Position numbers and translations under genes: made by a program. Positions 43,820 to 52,261 of a stretch of 64,000 nucleotides of DNA are shown in pieces. The first letter of the stretch is position 1. The number at the start of each line of letters is the position of its first letter. Under the pieces are notes generated by a model. That model saw nothing but the letters and a program-made list of their open reading frames with translations, was not told the DNA's origin and searched no databases. Source of the DNA: Aureimonas mangrovi (lineage in GTDB: Bacteria > Pseudomonadota > Alphaproteobacteria > Rhizobiales > Rhizobiaceae); assembly GCF_014058705.1 (NCBI RefSeq), contig NZ_CP059692.1, positions 2,423,001 through 2,487,000 on the forward strand. The letters run 5' to 3'.

Positions 43820-44830
43820 ATGACCGGCGACACGGCCTCGACGCGCCGCGCATCGGTGCTCGTCCTTCTTCTTCGGCTGGTGGCGCTCGGAGCCGTTATC
43901 GCCGTGGCGTTGGGCTTTTTCGGCGGCTATGCGCGCCCGCTCGACAGCTTCTCCCACTTCAGGGCGCATCTGGCGCTGGGGCTCGTGCTTCTCGCCGCGC
44001 TTCTCCTCGCCCGGCGCCTTTGGATCGACGCCGCACTATCGATCGTGGCGTTGGGCGCAGCGCTCGTCACCGTCCTGCCGCTGTCGATCCCTGCGGCATC
44101 GCAGGGCGAGGACGGGCGGCCGAGCTACACGCTTCTCCAGATGAACCTTCGCTGGAACGCGCCCGAGCCGATCGAGGCGATCCGCCGGATCGCGGAGGCG
44201 CGTCCCGACGTCGTCGCCTTGCAGGAAATGACGGCGCATTGGCGCACCGCCCTCGCGCCGCTCGCCGAGACCTATCCGTTCCAGCTCCATTGCGAGGGTG
44301 CGGACGGCTTCTTCGGCGATTCCGCCCTTCTCTCCCGCCGCCCCTTCGTGCCGATGGCGGAGACCGTCTGCGACGGGCGCAACTCGTTGGCGGCCGCGCG
44401 GATCGACTTCAACGGCGTGCCCGTGACGGTGGCCTCCCATCACCAGCTCTGGCCTTGGCCCGCCGGGCAATGGCGGCGCCTGGACCGCCTGGAGCCGACG
44501 CTTCGAGCGCTCACCGCGCCGACGCTCATTGCCGGAGACTTCAACGCCGCGCCCTGGAGCGCGCTCCTCGCGACCTACGCACGGATGACCGGGACGCAGG
44601 TCGTGCCGGGCGTGCGGCCGACATGGCTCCTCGACAGCCTGCCCGGTGAATGGGCCCGTTGGGCAGGCCTGCCGATCGACAACCTCCTCGCCTCGCCGGA
44701 GATCCGTATCGAGCGCGTGGAGCGCATGGCGGCGACAACCTCGGACCATCTGCCGGTGCTGCTGACGTTTCAGGTCGCGAAGACACCCGACGACGGGCCG
44801 CTGACGCAGATGGTGCGCGTGGAGCGCTGA
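43820..44830 (+). CDS. membrane-anchored endonuclease/exonuclease/phosphatase family protein
   Basis: 336-aa EEP-fold hydrolase with three N-terminal membrane segments (VLVLLLRLVALGAVIAVALG, ALGLVLLAALLLARRL, ALSIVALGAALVTVL), so the catalytic domain is probably periplasmic. Catalytic motifs: LLQMNLRW, VVALQEM, LIAGDFNAAPWSAL and TSDHLPVLLTF. Relatives include DNases, phospholipases and inositol-phosphate phosphatases, and the substrate is not evident. Seven bases after amn, so likely in the same operon. Confidence 0.88.
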   Translation: MTGDTASTRRASVLVLLLRLVALGAVIAVALGFFGGYARPLDSFSHFRAHLALGLVLLAALLLARRLWIDAALSIVALGAALVTVLPLSIPAASQGEDGRPSYTLLQMNLRWNAPEPIEAIRRIAEARPDVVALQEMTAHWRTALAPLAETYPFQLHCEGADGFFGDSALLSRRPFVPMAETVCDGRNSLAAARIDFNGVPVTVASHHQLWPWPAGQWRRLDRLEPTLRALTAPTLIAGDFNAAPWSALLATYARMTGTQVVPGVRPTWLLDSLPGEWARWAGLPIDNLLASPEIRIERVERMAATTSDHLPVLLTFQVAKTPDDGPLTQMVRVER

Positions 44831-44836
44831 CCCCCG

Positions 44837-45448
44837 TCAGCCGCCCATCGCGCGCTGGAAGGCCGGGCGCTCGGCGAGCCGCGCGATATAGCCCTGGATG
44901 ATCTCGCTTTCGAGAATGCGCGGTCCCTTGAACATGCCGCCCCACCAAAGCCCGGCACCCATGTAGACGTCCGCCGCCGTGCAGTGGTCGCCGACGAGGA
45001 ATTCCCGCCCTTTCAGCGCACCTTCGACCGTGTCGATGACGTCGTCGTAGGAGCTCCAGCCGACCATCATCTTCGGAAGGGGCTCGGCGTCCTGGCGCAT
45101 CATCCGCTCGATCAGCGCGGGCTCGAAGCAGGACCCGACGAAGAACAGCCAGCGATAGTAGCTGCCACGCTCAGGGCTGCCGGGCGCGGGCGCAAGGTTC
45201 TTTTCAGGATAGGCGTCGGCCACCCAGGCGAGGATCGCCGGCACTTCCGTGACGACGGTGCCGTCCTCGAGAACGAGCGTCGGCACCTTCCCCATGGGGT
45301 TCACCGCGAGGATCTTCGGATCGCGCGTGCCGTCCTCTCGGAACTCGACGGGCACCAGATCGTAGTCGGCGCCGGCCTCCTCCAGCATCCAGTGCGCCGT
45401 CACCGCGCGGCTCTGCGGATTGTGATAGAGCTTCAGTCGTCCCGGCAT
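44837..45448 (-). CDS. glutathione S-transferase
   Basis: 203-aa classic glutathione transferase. The N-terminal domain has LKLYHNPQSRAVTAHWMLEEA with the Ser likely activating glutathione, NPMGKVPTLVLEDGTVVTEVPAILAW for glutathione binding, and the C-terminal domain has the N-capping stretch FLVGDHCTAADVYMGAG. Detoxification is the general role; substrate unknown. It converges with the EEP gene with six bases between. Upstream, a GCATGGCAGGC unit is repeated in tandem. Confidence 0.9.
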   Translation of the reverse strand: MPGRLKLYHNPQSRAVTAHWMLEEAGADYDLVPVEFREDGTRDPKILAVNPMGKVPTLVLEDGTVVTEVPAILAWVADAYPEKNLAPAPGSPERGSYYRWLFFVGSCFEPALIERMMRQDAEPLPKMMVGWSSYDDVIDTVEGALKGREFLVGDHCTAADVYMGAGLWWGGMFKGPRILESEIIQGYIARLAERPAFQRAMGG

Positions 45449-45488
45449 CGCCGCCTCCCTGGGTTCAAAGCCGATCTCAAGCAGCTTT

Positions 45489-45510
45489 GCATGGCAGGCG
45501 CATGGCAGGC
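45489..45510. repeat. tandem 11-base repeat
   Basis: Two perfect copies of GCATGGCAGGC lie head to tail 41 bases upstream of the glutathione transferase start. It could be a duplicated regulator site or a slippage product. Confidence 0.45.
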
Positions 45511-45596
45511 GTCTTTAGCTACGACGCTGTAGAGTAGCCAGTCTCCCGGCAATCAAGCCGGCAGCGGCCAGAAGACGACCGTCCGACCCTTCCCGA

Positions 45597-47255
45597 TCAC
45601 ATCTCCTGATACACGGGCCCTTCGCCGCCCTGCGGCGTCATCCAGGTAATGTTGCCGTTCGGGTCCTTGATGTCGCAGGTCTTGCAGTGGACGCAGTTCT
45701 GCGCGTTGATCTGGAAGCGCGGAGCGTCCGCCCCCTCCTCGATCCATTCGTAGACGCCGGCGGGGCAGTAGCGCTGCGAGAGGCCAGCATAGACGTCGTG
45801 CTCGGAGGTCTTCTGCAGTTCCATGTCCTTCACCCGAAGGTGGATCGGCTGATCCTCCTCGTGGTTGGTGTTGGACAGGAACACCGAGGCCGTTTTGTCG
45901 AAGGTCAGCTTGCCGTCGGGCTTGGGATAGTCGATCGGCTTGTGCTTGGCCGCCGGCTCGGTGCTCTCGGCATCCGTCTTGCCGTGGGCCATCGTGCCGA
46001 AGGGCGACCAGCCCGTCAGCGCGTTGATCCACATGTCGATGCCGCCGAGCATGACGCCGCCCACCGTACCGAACTTCGACCAGAGCGGCTTGACGTTGCG
46101 CACCGCCTTGAGATCGCGCCCGATGGAGGAAGCACGCCAGCCGTCCTCGTAGGCCTCCAGCGTGTCGTGCGCACGGCCGTTCTTCAGCGCCGCCACAGCC
46201 GCCTCGGCCGCCTGGCTTCCGGAGGCGATGGCGTTGTGGACGCCCTTGATGCGCGGAACGTTCACGAGGCCCGCCGAACACCCGATCAGCCCGCCGCCGG
46301 GGAAGGCGAGCTTCGGCACCGACTGCCAGCCACCTTCGGTGATCGCGCGCCCGCCATAGGCAAGGCGCTTGCCGCCCTCTAGAAGCTCGGCGACATCCGG
46401 ATGTGTCTTGAACTTCTGGAACTCGCCGAAGGGCGAGAGATAGGGGTTCTTGTAGTTCAGGTGGACGACGAAGCCGACGTAAACCTGATTGTCCGGCAGG
46501 TGGTAGATGAAGGAGCCGCCGCCGGTGTTCATGTCGAGCGGCCAGCCGAAGGAGTGCTGGATAAGGCCCGGCTTGTGCTTGGCCGGGTTGATCTCCCACA
46601 GCTCCTTCACCCCGAGCCCGAACTTGGGGGGCTCGCGACCTTCCGCGAGGCCGAACTTGGCGGTGAGTTGCTTGGCGAGCGAGCCGCGCACGCCCTCCCC
46701 GATCAGCGTGTACTTGCCGCGCAGCTCCATGCCGCGCTGATAGTTCGCCGTCGGCTCGCCATTCCGCCCGATGCCCATGTCGCCCGTGGCGACACCGACG
46801 AGATTGTCGTTCTCGTCGAAGAGCAGCTCGTGAGCGGCAAAGCCCGGATAGATCTCGACGCCGAGGGCCTCGGCCTTCTCGGCGAGCCACTTGCACACCA
46901 GCCCGAGCGAGACGACGAAATTGCCGTGGTTGTTCATCAGCTTCGGCATGGCGAAATTGGGCAGGCGAAGCGAGCCCTGCGGCCCGTAGAAGTAGAAGCG
47001 GTCCTCCGTCACCTCCTGGCGGATCGGCGTCTCCTCCTGGCGCCACTCAGGCAGCAGCGCATCGAGCGAGGAGGGATCGAGGACGCAGCCGGACAGGATG
47101 TGCGCGCCGACCTCGGCCCCCTTCTCCAGCACCACGACCGAGAGATCGGGATCGAGCTGTTTCAGGCGGATGGCCGCGGAGAGGCCGGCCGGCCCCGCTC
47201 CCACGATCACCACGTCGAATTCCATGCTTTCGCGCTCGATCTCGGTCTCGCTCAT
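45597..47255 (-). CDS. electron transfer flavoprotein-ubiquinone oxidoreductase
   Basis: Peripheral inner-membrane enzyme that passes electrons from ETF (fatty-acid and amino-acid oxidation) to ubiquinone. 552 aa. FAD motif VVIVGAGPAGLSAAIRLKQ is at about 11-29, followed by EKGAEVGAHILSG. The quinone-binding region includes GGGLIGCSAGLVNVPRIKG. The 4Fe-4S ligands are in RYCPAGVYEW and NCVHCKTCDIKDP near the C-terminus. GGGAGG precedes the ATG at 47255, chosen over an in-frame start 13 codons upstream. The EamA gene lies 114 bases upstream on the same strand. Confidence 0.96.
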   Translation of the reverse strand: MSETEIERESMEFDVVIVGAGPAGLSAAIRLKQLDPDLSVVVLEKGAEVGAHILSGCVLDPSSLDALLPEWRQEETPIRQEVTEDRFYFYGPQGSLRLPNFAMPKLMNNHGNFVVSLGLVCKWLAEKAEALGVEIYPGFAAHELLFDENDNLVGVATGDMGIGRNGEPTANYQRGMELRGKYTLIGEGVRGSLAKQLTAKFGLAEGREPPKFGLGVKELWEINPAKHKPGLIQHSFGWPLDMNTGGGSFIYHLPDNQVYVGFVVHLNYKNPYLSPFGEFQKFKTHPDVAELLEGGKRLAYGGRAITEGGWQSVPKLAFPGGGLIGCSAGLVNVPRIKGVHNAIASGSQAAEAAVAALKNGRAHDTLEAYEDGWRASSIGRDLKAVRNVKPLWSKFGTVGGVMLGGIDMWINALTGWSPFGTMAHGKTDAESTEPAAKHKPIDYPKPDGKLTFDKTASVFLSNTNHEEDQPIHLRVKDMELQKTSEHDVYAGLSQRYCPAGVYEWIEEGADAPRFQINAQNCVHCKTCDIKDPNGNITWMTPQGGEGPVYQEM

Positions 47256-47369
47256 GAATGCACTGCCTCCCTTCGGCGCATCGCGCCGCTTCACTTGGAC
47301 TCATTCCACTCTTTGTCGTCCATATAGGCCGGAGCGCAAGGGCGATCGACCCGAGCAGCGAGCGACGAC

Positions 47370-48269
47370 TTACCGCGCGGCCCGCGCGATGGCCTTGCGC
47401 CAACGCGGATAGAGGATGCCGAGCGCGAGCCCGCCAATGACGAGCGCGGCCGCGCCGAGCTTCCAGAAGGGCAAAGGCTCGCCCAGCCAGAGGAAGGACG
47501 CCCCCATGCCGAAGATCGGCACGAGAAGCGCCGTCGGCGTGATGACTGCGGCGGGGTGTCGCGCGAGCAGCCAGCCCCACGCCGCGTAGCCGAAAAGGGT
47601 GTTGCCGACGGCCTGCCAGAGCACCGCGAGCCATGTCGCGGTGCCGGCCTGCGACAGCCCCTGCCCGATGGCCGGCCAGCCCTCGAACAGGAGCGACAGT
47701 GCGAAGAGCGGCGGCGCCGAGAAGAGGCTCGCCCATACGACATAAGAGAGCATGTTCGCCACACCGCTCGCCTTCGCGACCATGTTCCCGGCCGCCCAGA
47801 AGAAGCCGGCCGCGATGACGAGAGCGATACCGAGCGCGGTGGTCGAGCCGCCGGTGTTCGCGGCGATGACACCGATACCGGCCGCGCCGAGCGCGAGCGC
47901 CGCCCACTGGAACGGGCGCACGGCCTCGCCCGCCAGGCGGATCGACATCGCGATGGTGAAGAACACCTGGCACTGCACGACGAGCGAGGCGAGACCCGGC
48001 GAGATGTGCCCGTTCATGGCGATGAAGAGAAGGCCGAACTGCCCGGCGCCGATGAAGAGGCCGTAGGCTGCAAGGCTCCTCCAGCCGACGCGCGGGCGCG
48101 GCACGAAGAAGATCGCCGGCAGGACCGCGAAGGTGAAGCGCAGAGCCGCGAAGAGAAGCGGCGGCAGATCGTCGAGCGCCACGCGGATGACGACGAAATT
48201 CGTGCCCCAGATCGCGACGACGAGCAGCGCGATCAGGAAATGGCGAAGGGGCAGGCCGGAGGTTTCCAT
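47370..48269 (-). CDS. EamA/DMT-family transporter
   Basis: 299-aa ten-segment permease of the EamA group; substrate unknown. It opens LPLRHFLIALLVVAIWGTNFVVIRVAL and shows two repeats of five hydrophobic helices, the second containing LAVLWQAVGNTLFGYAAWGWLL, PAAVITPTALLVPIFGMGASFLWLGE and WKLGAAALVIGGLALG. The ATG at 48269 starts the first helix; an in-frame start 28 codons upstream would add an odd basic tail. Divergent from the SMR gene. Confidence 0.9.
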   Translation of the reverse strand: METSGLPLRHFLIALLVVAIWGTNFVVIRVALDDLPPLLFAALRFTFAVLPAIFFVPRPRVGWRSLAAYGLFIGAGQFGLLFIAMNGHISPGLASLVVQCQVFFTIAMSIRLAGEAVRPFQWAALALGAAGIGVIAANTGGSTTALGIALVIAAGFFWAAGNMVAKASGVANMLSYVVWASLFSAPPLFALSLLFEGWPAIGQGLSQAGTATWLAVLWQAVGNTLFGYAAWGWLLARHPAAVITPTALLVPIFGMGASFLWLGEPLPFWKLGAAALVIGGLALGILYPRWRKAIARAAR

Positions 48270-48391
48270 CGCGCTTCCGTTCCCACGAAGCCGCGCCCCT
48301 GCCAAGCAGATTCGCACGCGCTCGGCTTGACCGGCAGGCGGCGCGCGGTGCACCGGGAGGCGCTCGTTCCCCTCACGCGCAAGGTCGCCTC

Positions 48392-48721
48392 ATGGTCTAC
48401 GCCTATCTCGTCATCGCCGTCGCCTTCGAAGTGGTCGCCACCACGGCGCTCAAGGCGAGCGACGGCTTTACCCGGCTCTGGCCTTCGGCGGTCACGGTGA
48501 TCGGCTACGGCGTCGCGTTCTACTTCCTGGCGCTGACGCTGCGGCTGCTGCCGATCGGCATCGTCTACGCCATCTGGTCGGGCACCGGCATCGTCTTTCT
48601 CGCCGCCATCGGCTGGTTCGTCTACCGTCAGAGCCTCGACGCGCCGGCCATCTTCGGCCTTGGCCTCATCGTCGCGGGCATCCTCGTCATCAACCTCTTC
48701 TCGCGCACCGTCTCGCATTGA
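48392..48721 (+). CDS. small multidrug-resistance (SMR) family transporter
   Basis: 109-aa four-helix proton-coupled exporter of the EmrE type. The essential membrane Glu is at about residue 13 in VAFEVVATTALKAS; the Trp-Ser-Gly loop is VYAIWSGTGIVFLAAIGW and Tyr/Trp positions of the drug site are kept. Cationic drugs or biocides are the usual substrates; guanidinium or polyamine export is possible for relatives. It is single, whereas some SMR pumps need a paired subunit. A uracil-DNA glycosylase gene follows after 27 bases. Confidence 0.9.
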   Translation: MVYAYLVIAVAFEVVATTALKASDGFTRLWPSAVTVIGYGVAFYFLALTLRLLPIGIVYAIWSGTGIVFLAAIGWFVYRQSLDAPAIFGLGLIVAGILVINLFSRTVSH

Positions 48722-48748
48722 TCAGTCGTCGCGCGCTATGATCGCCCG

Positions 48749-49636
48749 ATGAACGAGGCCGTGCCCATCGCGCCGGAAAGCGCCAGAGCTGCCGCCGCCC
48801 TTCTTCGCTGGTATCGCGAGGCCGGCGTCGACGCGTTTGTGGCCGACACCCCGCGCGACCGCTTCGCCGAGACGACGGCCGAGGCACAGGCGCGGGCGGA
48901 GCGTTCGGGCGCCGCACGGTCGCCGGCACTCGCCGCCCCGCCGATCGCGCGCACGCCGCCGACAAGCGCCGCACCGCCGCAGAGCCCGCCGGCCTCGGCC
49001 ACCCTGCCCGCCTTCCGCAACCCGGCCGAGGACGACGGCGCGCTCGACGATGCGCGCCAGCGCGCAAGAACGGCCGCGACGCTCGACGAGCTTCGCGCGG
49101 CGCTGGAAGCCTTCCACGGCTGCAATCTGCGCCTGACGGCCCGCTCGCTCGTCTTCGGCAGTGGCGCCGCCGATGCCGACATCATGTTCGTCGGCGAGGC
49201 GCCGGGGCGCGAAGAGGACCAGACGGGCGAGCCCTTCGTCGGCCGCTCGGGGCTTCTCCTCGATCGGATGCTGGGCGCCATCGGTCTCGAGCGCGACGCG
49301 GTACGTGTGACGAACACCGTGCCCTGGCGCCCGCCAGGCAACCGCTCGCCGACGCCCGCCGAGACGCAGATGTGCCTGCCCTTCGTGATGCGGCAGATCG
49401 AACTGGTGAAGCCGAAGGTGCTTGTCTGCCTCGGCTCGCCCGCCGCCAAGGCGCTGATGGACACGGACGAGGGCATCATGCGGCTGCGTGGCCGCTGGAA
49501 CGAGCTTGCACTGCACGACGGCTCGGGAACGGTGGCGATCACCGCCATGCTGCACCCGGCCTATCTTTTGCGGCAGCCGACGCAGAAGCGGCTGGCATGG
49601 CGCGACCTCTTGGCGATCAAGGCGCGGCTGGACTGA
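48749..49636 (+). CDS. uracil-DNA glycosylase, family 4-like
   Basis: 295-aa base-excision glycosylase of the family 4 (Fe-S, phage SPO1 polymerase-related) type. Motif A is IMFVGEAPGREEDQTGEPFVG and motif B MLHPAYLLRQP; VTNTVPWRPPGNRSPTPAE is family-typical. Only two of the usual four cluster cysteines remain (HGCNL and QMCLPF), with the partners replaced in FHGC and VPWRPP. An Ala/Pro-rich stretch (about 45-90) separates a short N-terminal helix from the catalytic fold. I recall the same reduced pattern in rhizobial homologues, so it may still be active. Confidence 0.88.
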   Translation: MNEAVPIAPESARAAAALLRWYREAGVDAFVADTPRDRFAETTAEAQARAERSGAARSPALAAPPIARTPPTSAAPPQSPPASATLPAFRNPAEDDGALDDARQRARTAATLDELRAALEAFHGCNLRLTARSLVFGSGAADADIMFVGEAPGREEDQTGEPFVGRSGLLLDRMLGAIGLERDAVRVTNTVPWRPPGNRSPTPAETQMCLPFVMRQIELVKPKVLVCLGSPAAKALMDTDEGIMRLRGRWNELALHDGSGTVAITAMLHPAYLLRQPTQKRLAWRDLLAIKARLD

Positions 49637-49777
49637 TCGGCCCCGCCCATCAGACGAATGTCCGAAAGCCGTCAACTTTCGTCGCTAACGCGCTCGACGG
49701 GCTTGCTTCCACTCTCTAGCTAGCCTTCCCGTCGGAGCGAACTCGCCCCGCGACATCCTCAAGTTCCAGGCATTCCC

Positions 49778-51043
49778 ATGCGCGCGCTCCTGCCGATCGT
49801 GTCCCTCCTCCTGTCGACCTTCTTCCTGATGGTCGGGGCAGGCCTTGCCGGCATCCTTCTCCCTGTCCGCGGCTCCATTGAGGGCTGGTCGAACTTCGAG
49901 ATCGGCCTTCTGGGCACAGGTTATGCGCTGGCCTTCACGATCGGCTGCCTCATCGCGCCGCATATCGTGCGAAGCGCAGGGCATGTGCGTACCTTCTGCT
50001 CGCTCGCCGCGCTTCTCGCCATCGCCGCGCTCCTGCACGGCCTGATGGTCAATCCGGTCGCCTGGATCCTGATCCGCGGGCTGACCGGTTTCGCCCTGGC
50101 GGGCGGCTACATGGTGATCGAGAGCTGGCTCAACGAGCGCGTCACCAATCAGACGCGCGGCACGATCTTCTCGCTCTACATGGTCGTCTCCATGGGCGCG
50201 ATGATGACCGGCCAGTTCCTGATGCCGCTGGCGGACCCTTCGCTGACCGTCCCGTTCATGGTCTGCGCCATCTTCTTCGCGGCCGCCGTGATACCGAACG
50301 CGCTTTCGCGCCAGCAGCACCCCAAGCCGTTGACGCAGGTGAAGCTCGACCTGCCGGCCATCTTCCGCAATTCGCCCGCCGCCGTGATCGGCGTCTTCAT
50401 GGGCGGCATCATGGCCGGCGCCTGGACGAACATGGCGCCGGTCTTCGGCAACGAGATCGGCTTCTCTACCACGCAGATCGCAACGCTTCTCGTGGCGACG
50501 ATGGCCGGCGGCATCGTCTTCCAGTACCCGCTCGGCCGCCTCTCGGACCGCATCGACCGGCGCATGGTGATGGCGGGCGCGGGCTGTTTCGGCGTCGTCG
50601 TGGCGACGATAGCGATCGGCCTCGACAGCCGCAGCGTGTCGGTGATCCTCGCCCTCGCCTTCTGCCTCGGCGGGGTGATCTACCCGGCCTATTCGCTCTC
50701 TGTCGCCCATGCCAACGACTATGCGGATTCGGCCGACTTCGTGAAAATTTCGGGCGGGCTCCTCATCGTCTACGGCATCGGCACCATGGGCGGCCCGCTC
50801 TTGGCGGCATGGCTGATGGAGACGCGCGGGCCGATGGGCATCTTCCTCGCCACCGGCACGGCGCACGCCGCCTATGCGGGCTACGCGATCTGGCGCACCT
50901 TCCGCCGCGAGGCGGTGCCGGCCGAGGAGCGAGACGATTTCCGCAACATCCCGCTCGCCCGGACGCAGACGCCCGCGACCTTCGCACTCGATCCGCGCGC
51001 CGAAGTCGGCTCGGAAACCTCCGAGTCCGAGCAGGCCGCCTGA
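49778..51043 (+). CDS. MFS transporter, YcaD-like
   Basis: 421-aa major facilitator with 12 predicted membrane segments; substrate unknown. Opening LPIVSLLLSTFFLMVGAGLAGILLPVRG and the loop YALAFTIGCLIAPHIVRSAGH fit the YcaD/putative sugar-efflux branch. The sixth to seventh loop is YPLGRLSDRIDRRMVMAGAG, the conserved MFS motif A. The C-terminal tail is acidic. Independent promoter likely in the 141 bases upstream. It converges with the EamA gene at 51052. Confidence 0.9.
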   Translation: MRALLPIVSLLLSTFFLMVGAGLAGILLPVRGSIEGWSNFEIGLLGTGYALAFTIGCLIAPHIVRSAGHVRTFCSLAALLAIAALLHGLMVNPVAWILIRGLTGFALAGGYMVIESWLNERVTNQTRGTIFSLYMVVSMGAMMTGQFLMPLADPSLTVPFMVCAIFFAAAVIPNALSRQQHPKPLTQVKLDLPAIFRNSPAAVIGVFMGGIMAGAWTNMAPVFGNEIGFSTTQIATLLVATMAGGIVFQYPLGRLSDRIDRRMVMAGAGCFGVVVATIAIGLDSRSVSVILALAFCLGGVIYPAYSLSVAHANDYADSADFVKISGGLLIVYGIGTMGGPLLAAWLMETRGPMGIFLATGTAHAAYAGYAIWRTFRREAVPAEERDDFRNIPLARTQTPATFALDPRAEVGSETSESEQAA

Positions 51044-51051
51044 GCGAGGGG

Positions 51052-52005
51052 TCAGCCCTGCGGAGGCGACACCTTGCGGGCGCGGGCGCGTTCAAGGCCG
51101 AGACGGTGCTCCCGGTAGATGATGAAGATGCCGGCCGAAACGACGATGGCGCCGCCGATCAGCGTCGTCGCCTGCACGGCCTCGCCGAAGAGAAAGTAGC
51201 CGATCAGGATCGCCAGAACGAGTGAGGTGTATTCGAAGGGCGCGATGGTCGAGGTGTCCGCGTAGCGATAGCACGCCGTCAGAAGAAGCTGGCCGACGCC
51301 GCCGCACAGACCGGCACCGACGAGAAGGAGCCCCTGCTCCCAAGTCGGCCAGACCCAGCCGAAGGGTAGCGTCAGGAGTGCCAGCAGGCTTGACGTCAGC
51401 GAGAAGTAGACGACGATCGTCGCGGTCTTTTCCCTGCGCACCAGCCGACGGATCTGGATCATCGCGACAGCCGCCAGCATCGCGGCGAACAGCGATGCGA
51501 CGATGCCTGCCGAATAGCCCGGCGCCATCTCGCCGCGCGGCTCGAACAGGCTCGGCAGCGTCACGACGGCGATGCCACACAGGCCGACCAGCACCGCAAA
51601 CCAGCGATAGGCGCGCACCTTTTCGCCGAGGAAGATAACGGCGAAGACGACGGTGAGAAGCGGTGCGCCGTAGGAGATCGTGATCCACTCGGGATAGTTC
51701 AGCCGCGTCAGAGCGAAGAAGCCGAGGGCCATCGAGGTCACGCCGATGAGCCCGCGCAGGAAGTGGCCCGGCAGATCGCTGGTGCGCAGCGCCGTCGAGA
51801 GATCGCCGAGCCAGGCGAGATAGATGGCGACCGGGATCAGCGCGAAGAAGGAGCGGAAGAAGACGATCTGTCCTGCGGGCACGCCCTCGCCGCCGGCCTT
51901 GATGAAGGTCTGCATGCCGACGAAGACGACAACCGACAGCACCTTCAGGCCGATGCCCAACAGCGGTCGGGTGTCAGCCTGGTCGTCCTGAGCAGCGTCT
52001 CGCAT
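51052..52005 (-). CDS. EamA/DMT-family transporter
   Basis: 317-aa ten-segment EamA permease, a different subfamily from the ones at 1 and 47370. Conserved text includes GIGLKVLSVVVFVGMQTFIKA, PAGQIVFFRSFFALIPVAIYL, YGAPLLTVVFAVIFLGEKVRAYRW and TSTIAPFEYTSLVLAILIGYFLFGE. Homologues are annotated as metabolite or S-adenosylmethionine-like permeases, but nothing here decides. The ATG at 52005 is preferred to an in-frame start 35 codons upstream that encodes only basic low-complexity sequence. Divergent from pepN. Confidence 0.9.
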   Translation of the reverse strand: MRDAAQDDQADTRPLLGIGLKVLSVVVFVGMQTFIKAGGEGVPAGQIVFFRSFFALIPVAIYLAWLGDLSTALRTSDLPGHFLRGLIGVTSMALGFFALTRLNYPEWITISYGAPLLTVVFAVIFLGEKVRAYRWFAVLVGLCGIAVVTLPSLFEPRGEMAPGYSAGIVASLFAAMLAAVAMIQIRRLVRREKTATIVVYFSLTSSLLALLTLPFGWVWPTWEQGLLLVGAGLCGGVGQLLLTACYRYADTSTIAPFEYTSLVLAILIGYFLFGEAVQATTLIGGAIVVSAGIFIIYREHRLGLERARARKVSPPQG

Positions 52006-52261
52006 CGCACCTGTCCGGCGGCTCGCCCGCGCCGGCCGGGATGGCCGCGAGGCTTCGGCCAGAGGAGTGAACGCGCGCGGACTTTCGTCGCTGGAACGCA
52101 CGGACGGCATGGCCGGGAAATACGGTCAGCTTCTATGGGCGATCGAAGCCCGGGTCGAGGCCCGGCGGCGAATTTATCGCTGGCTGATGCAAGTTCGTTT
52201 GGCGAACCGGCTGCAGGGGTCTATCTCCCAACCCTCCACGGAAATCGCAAAGGCGAGCACG

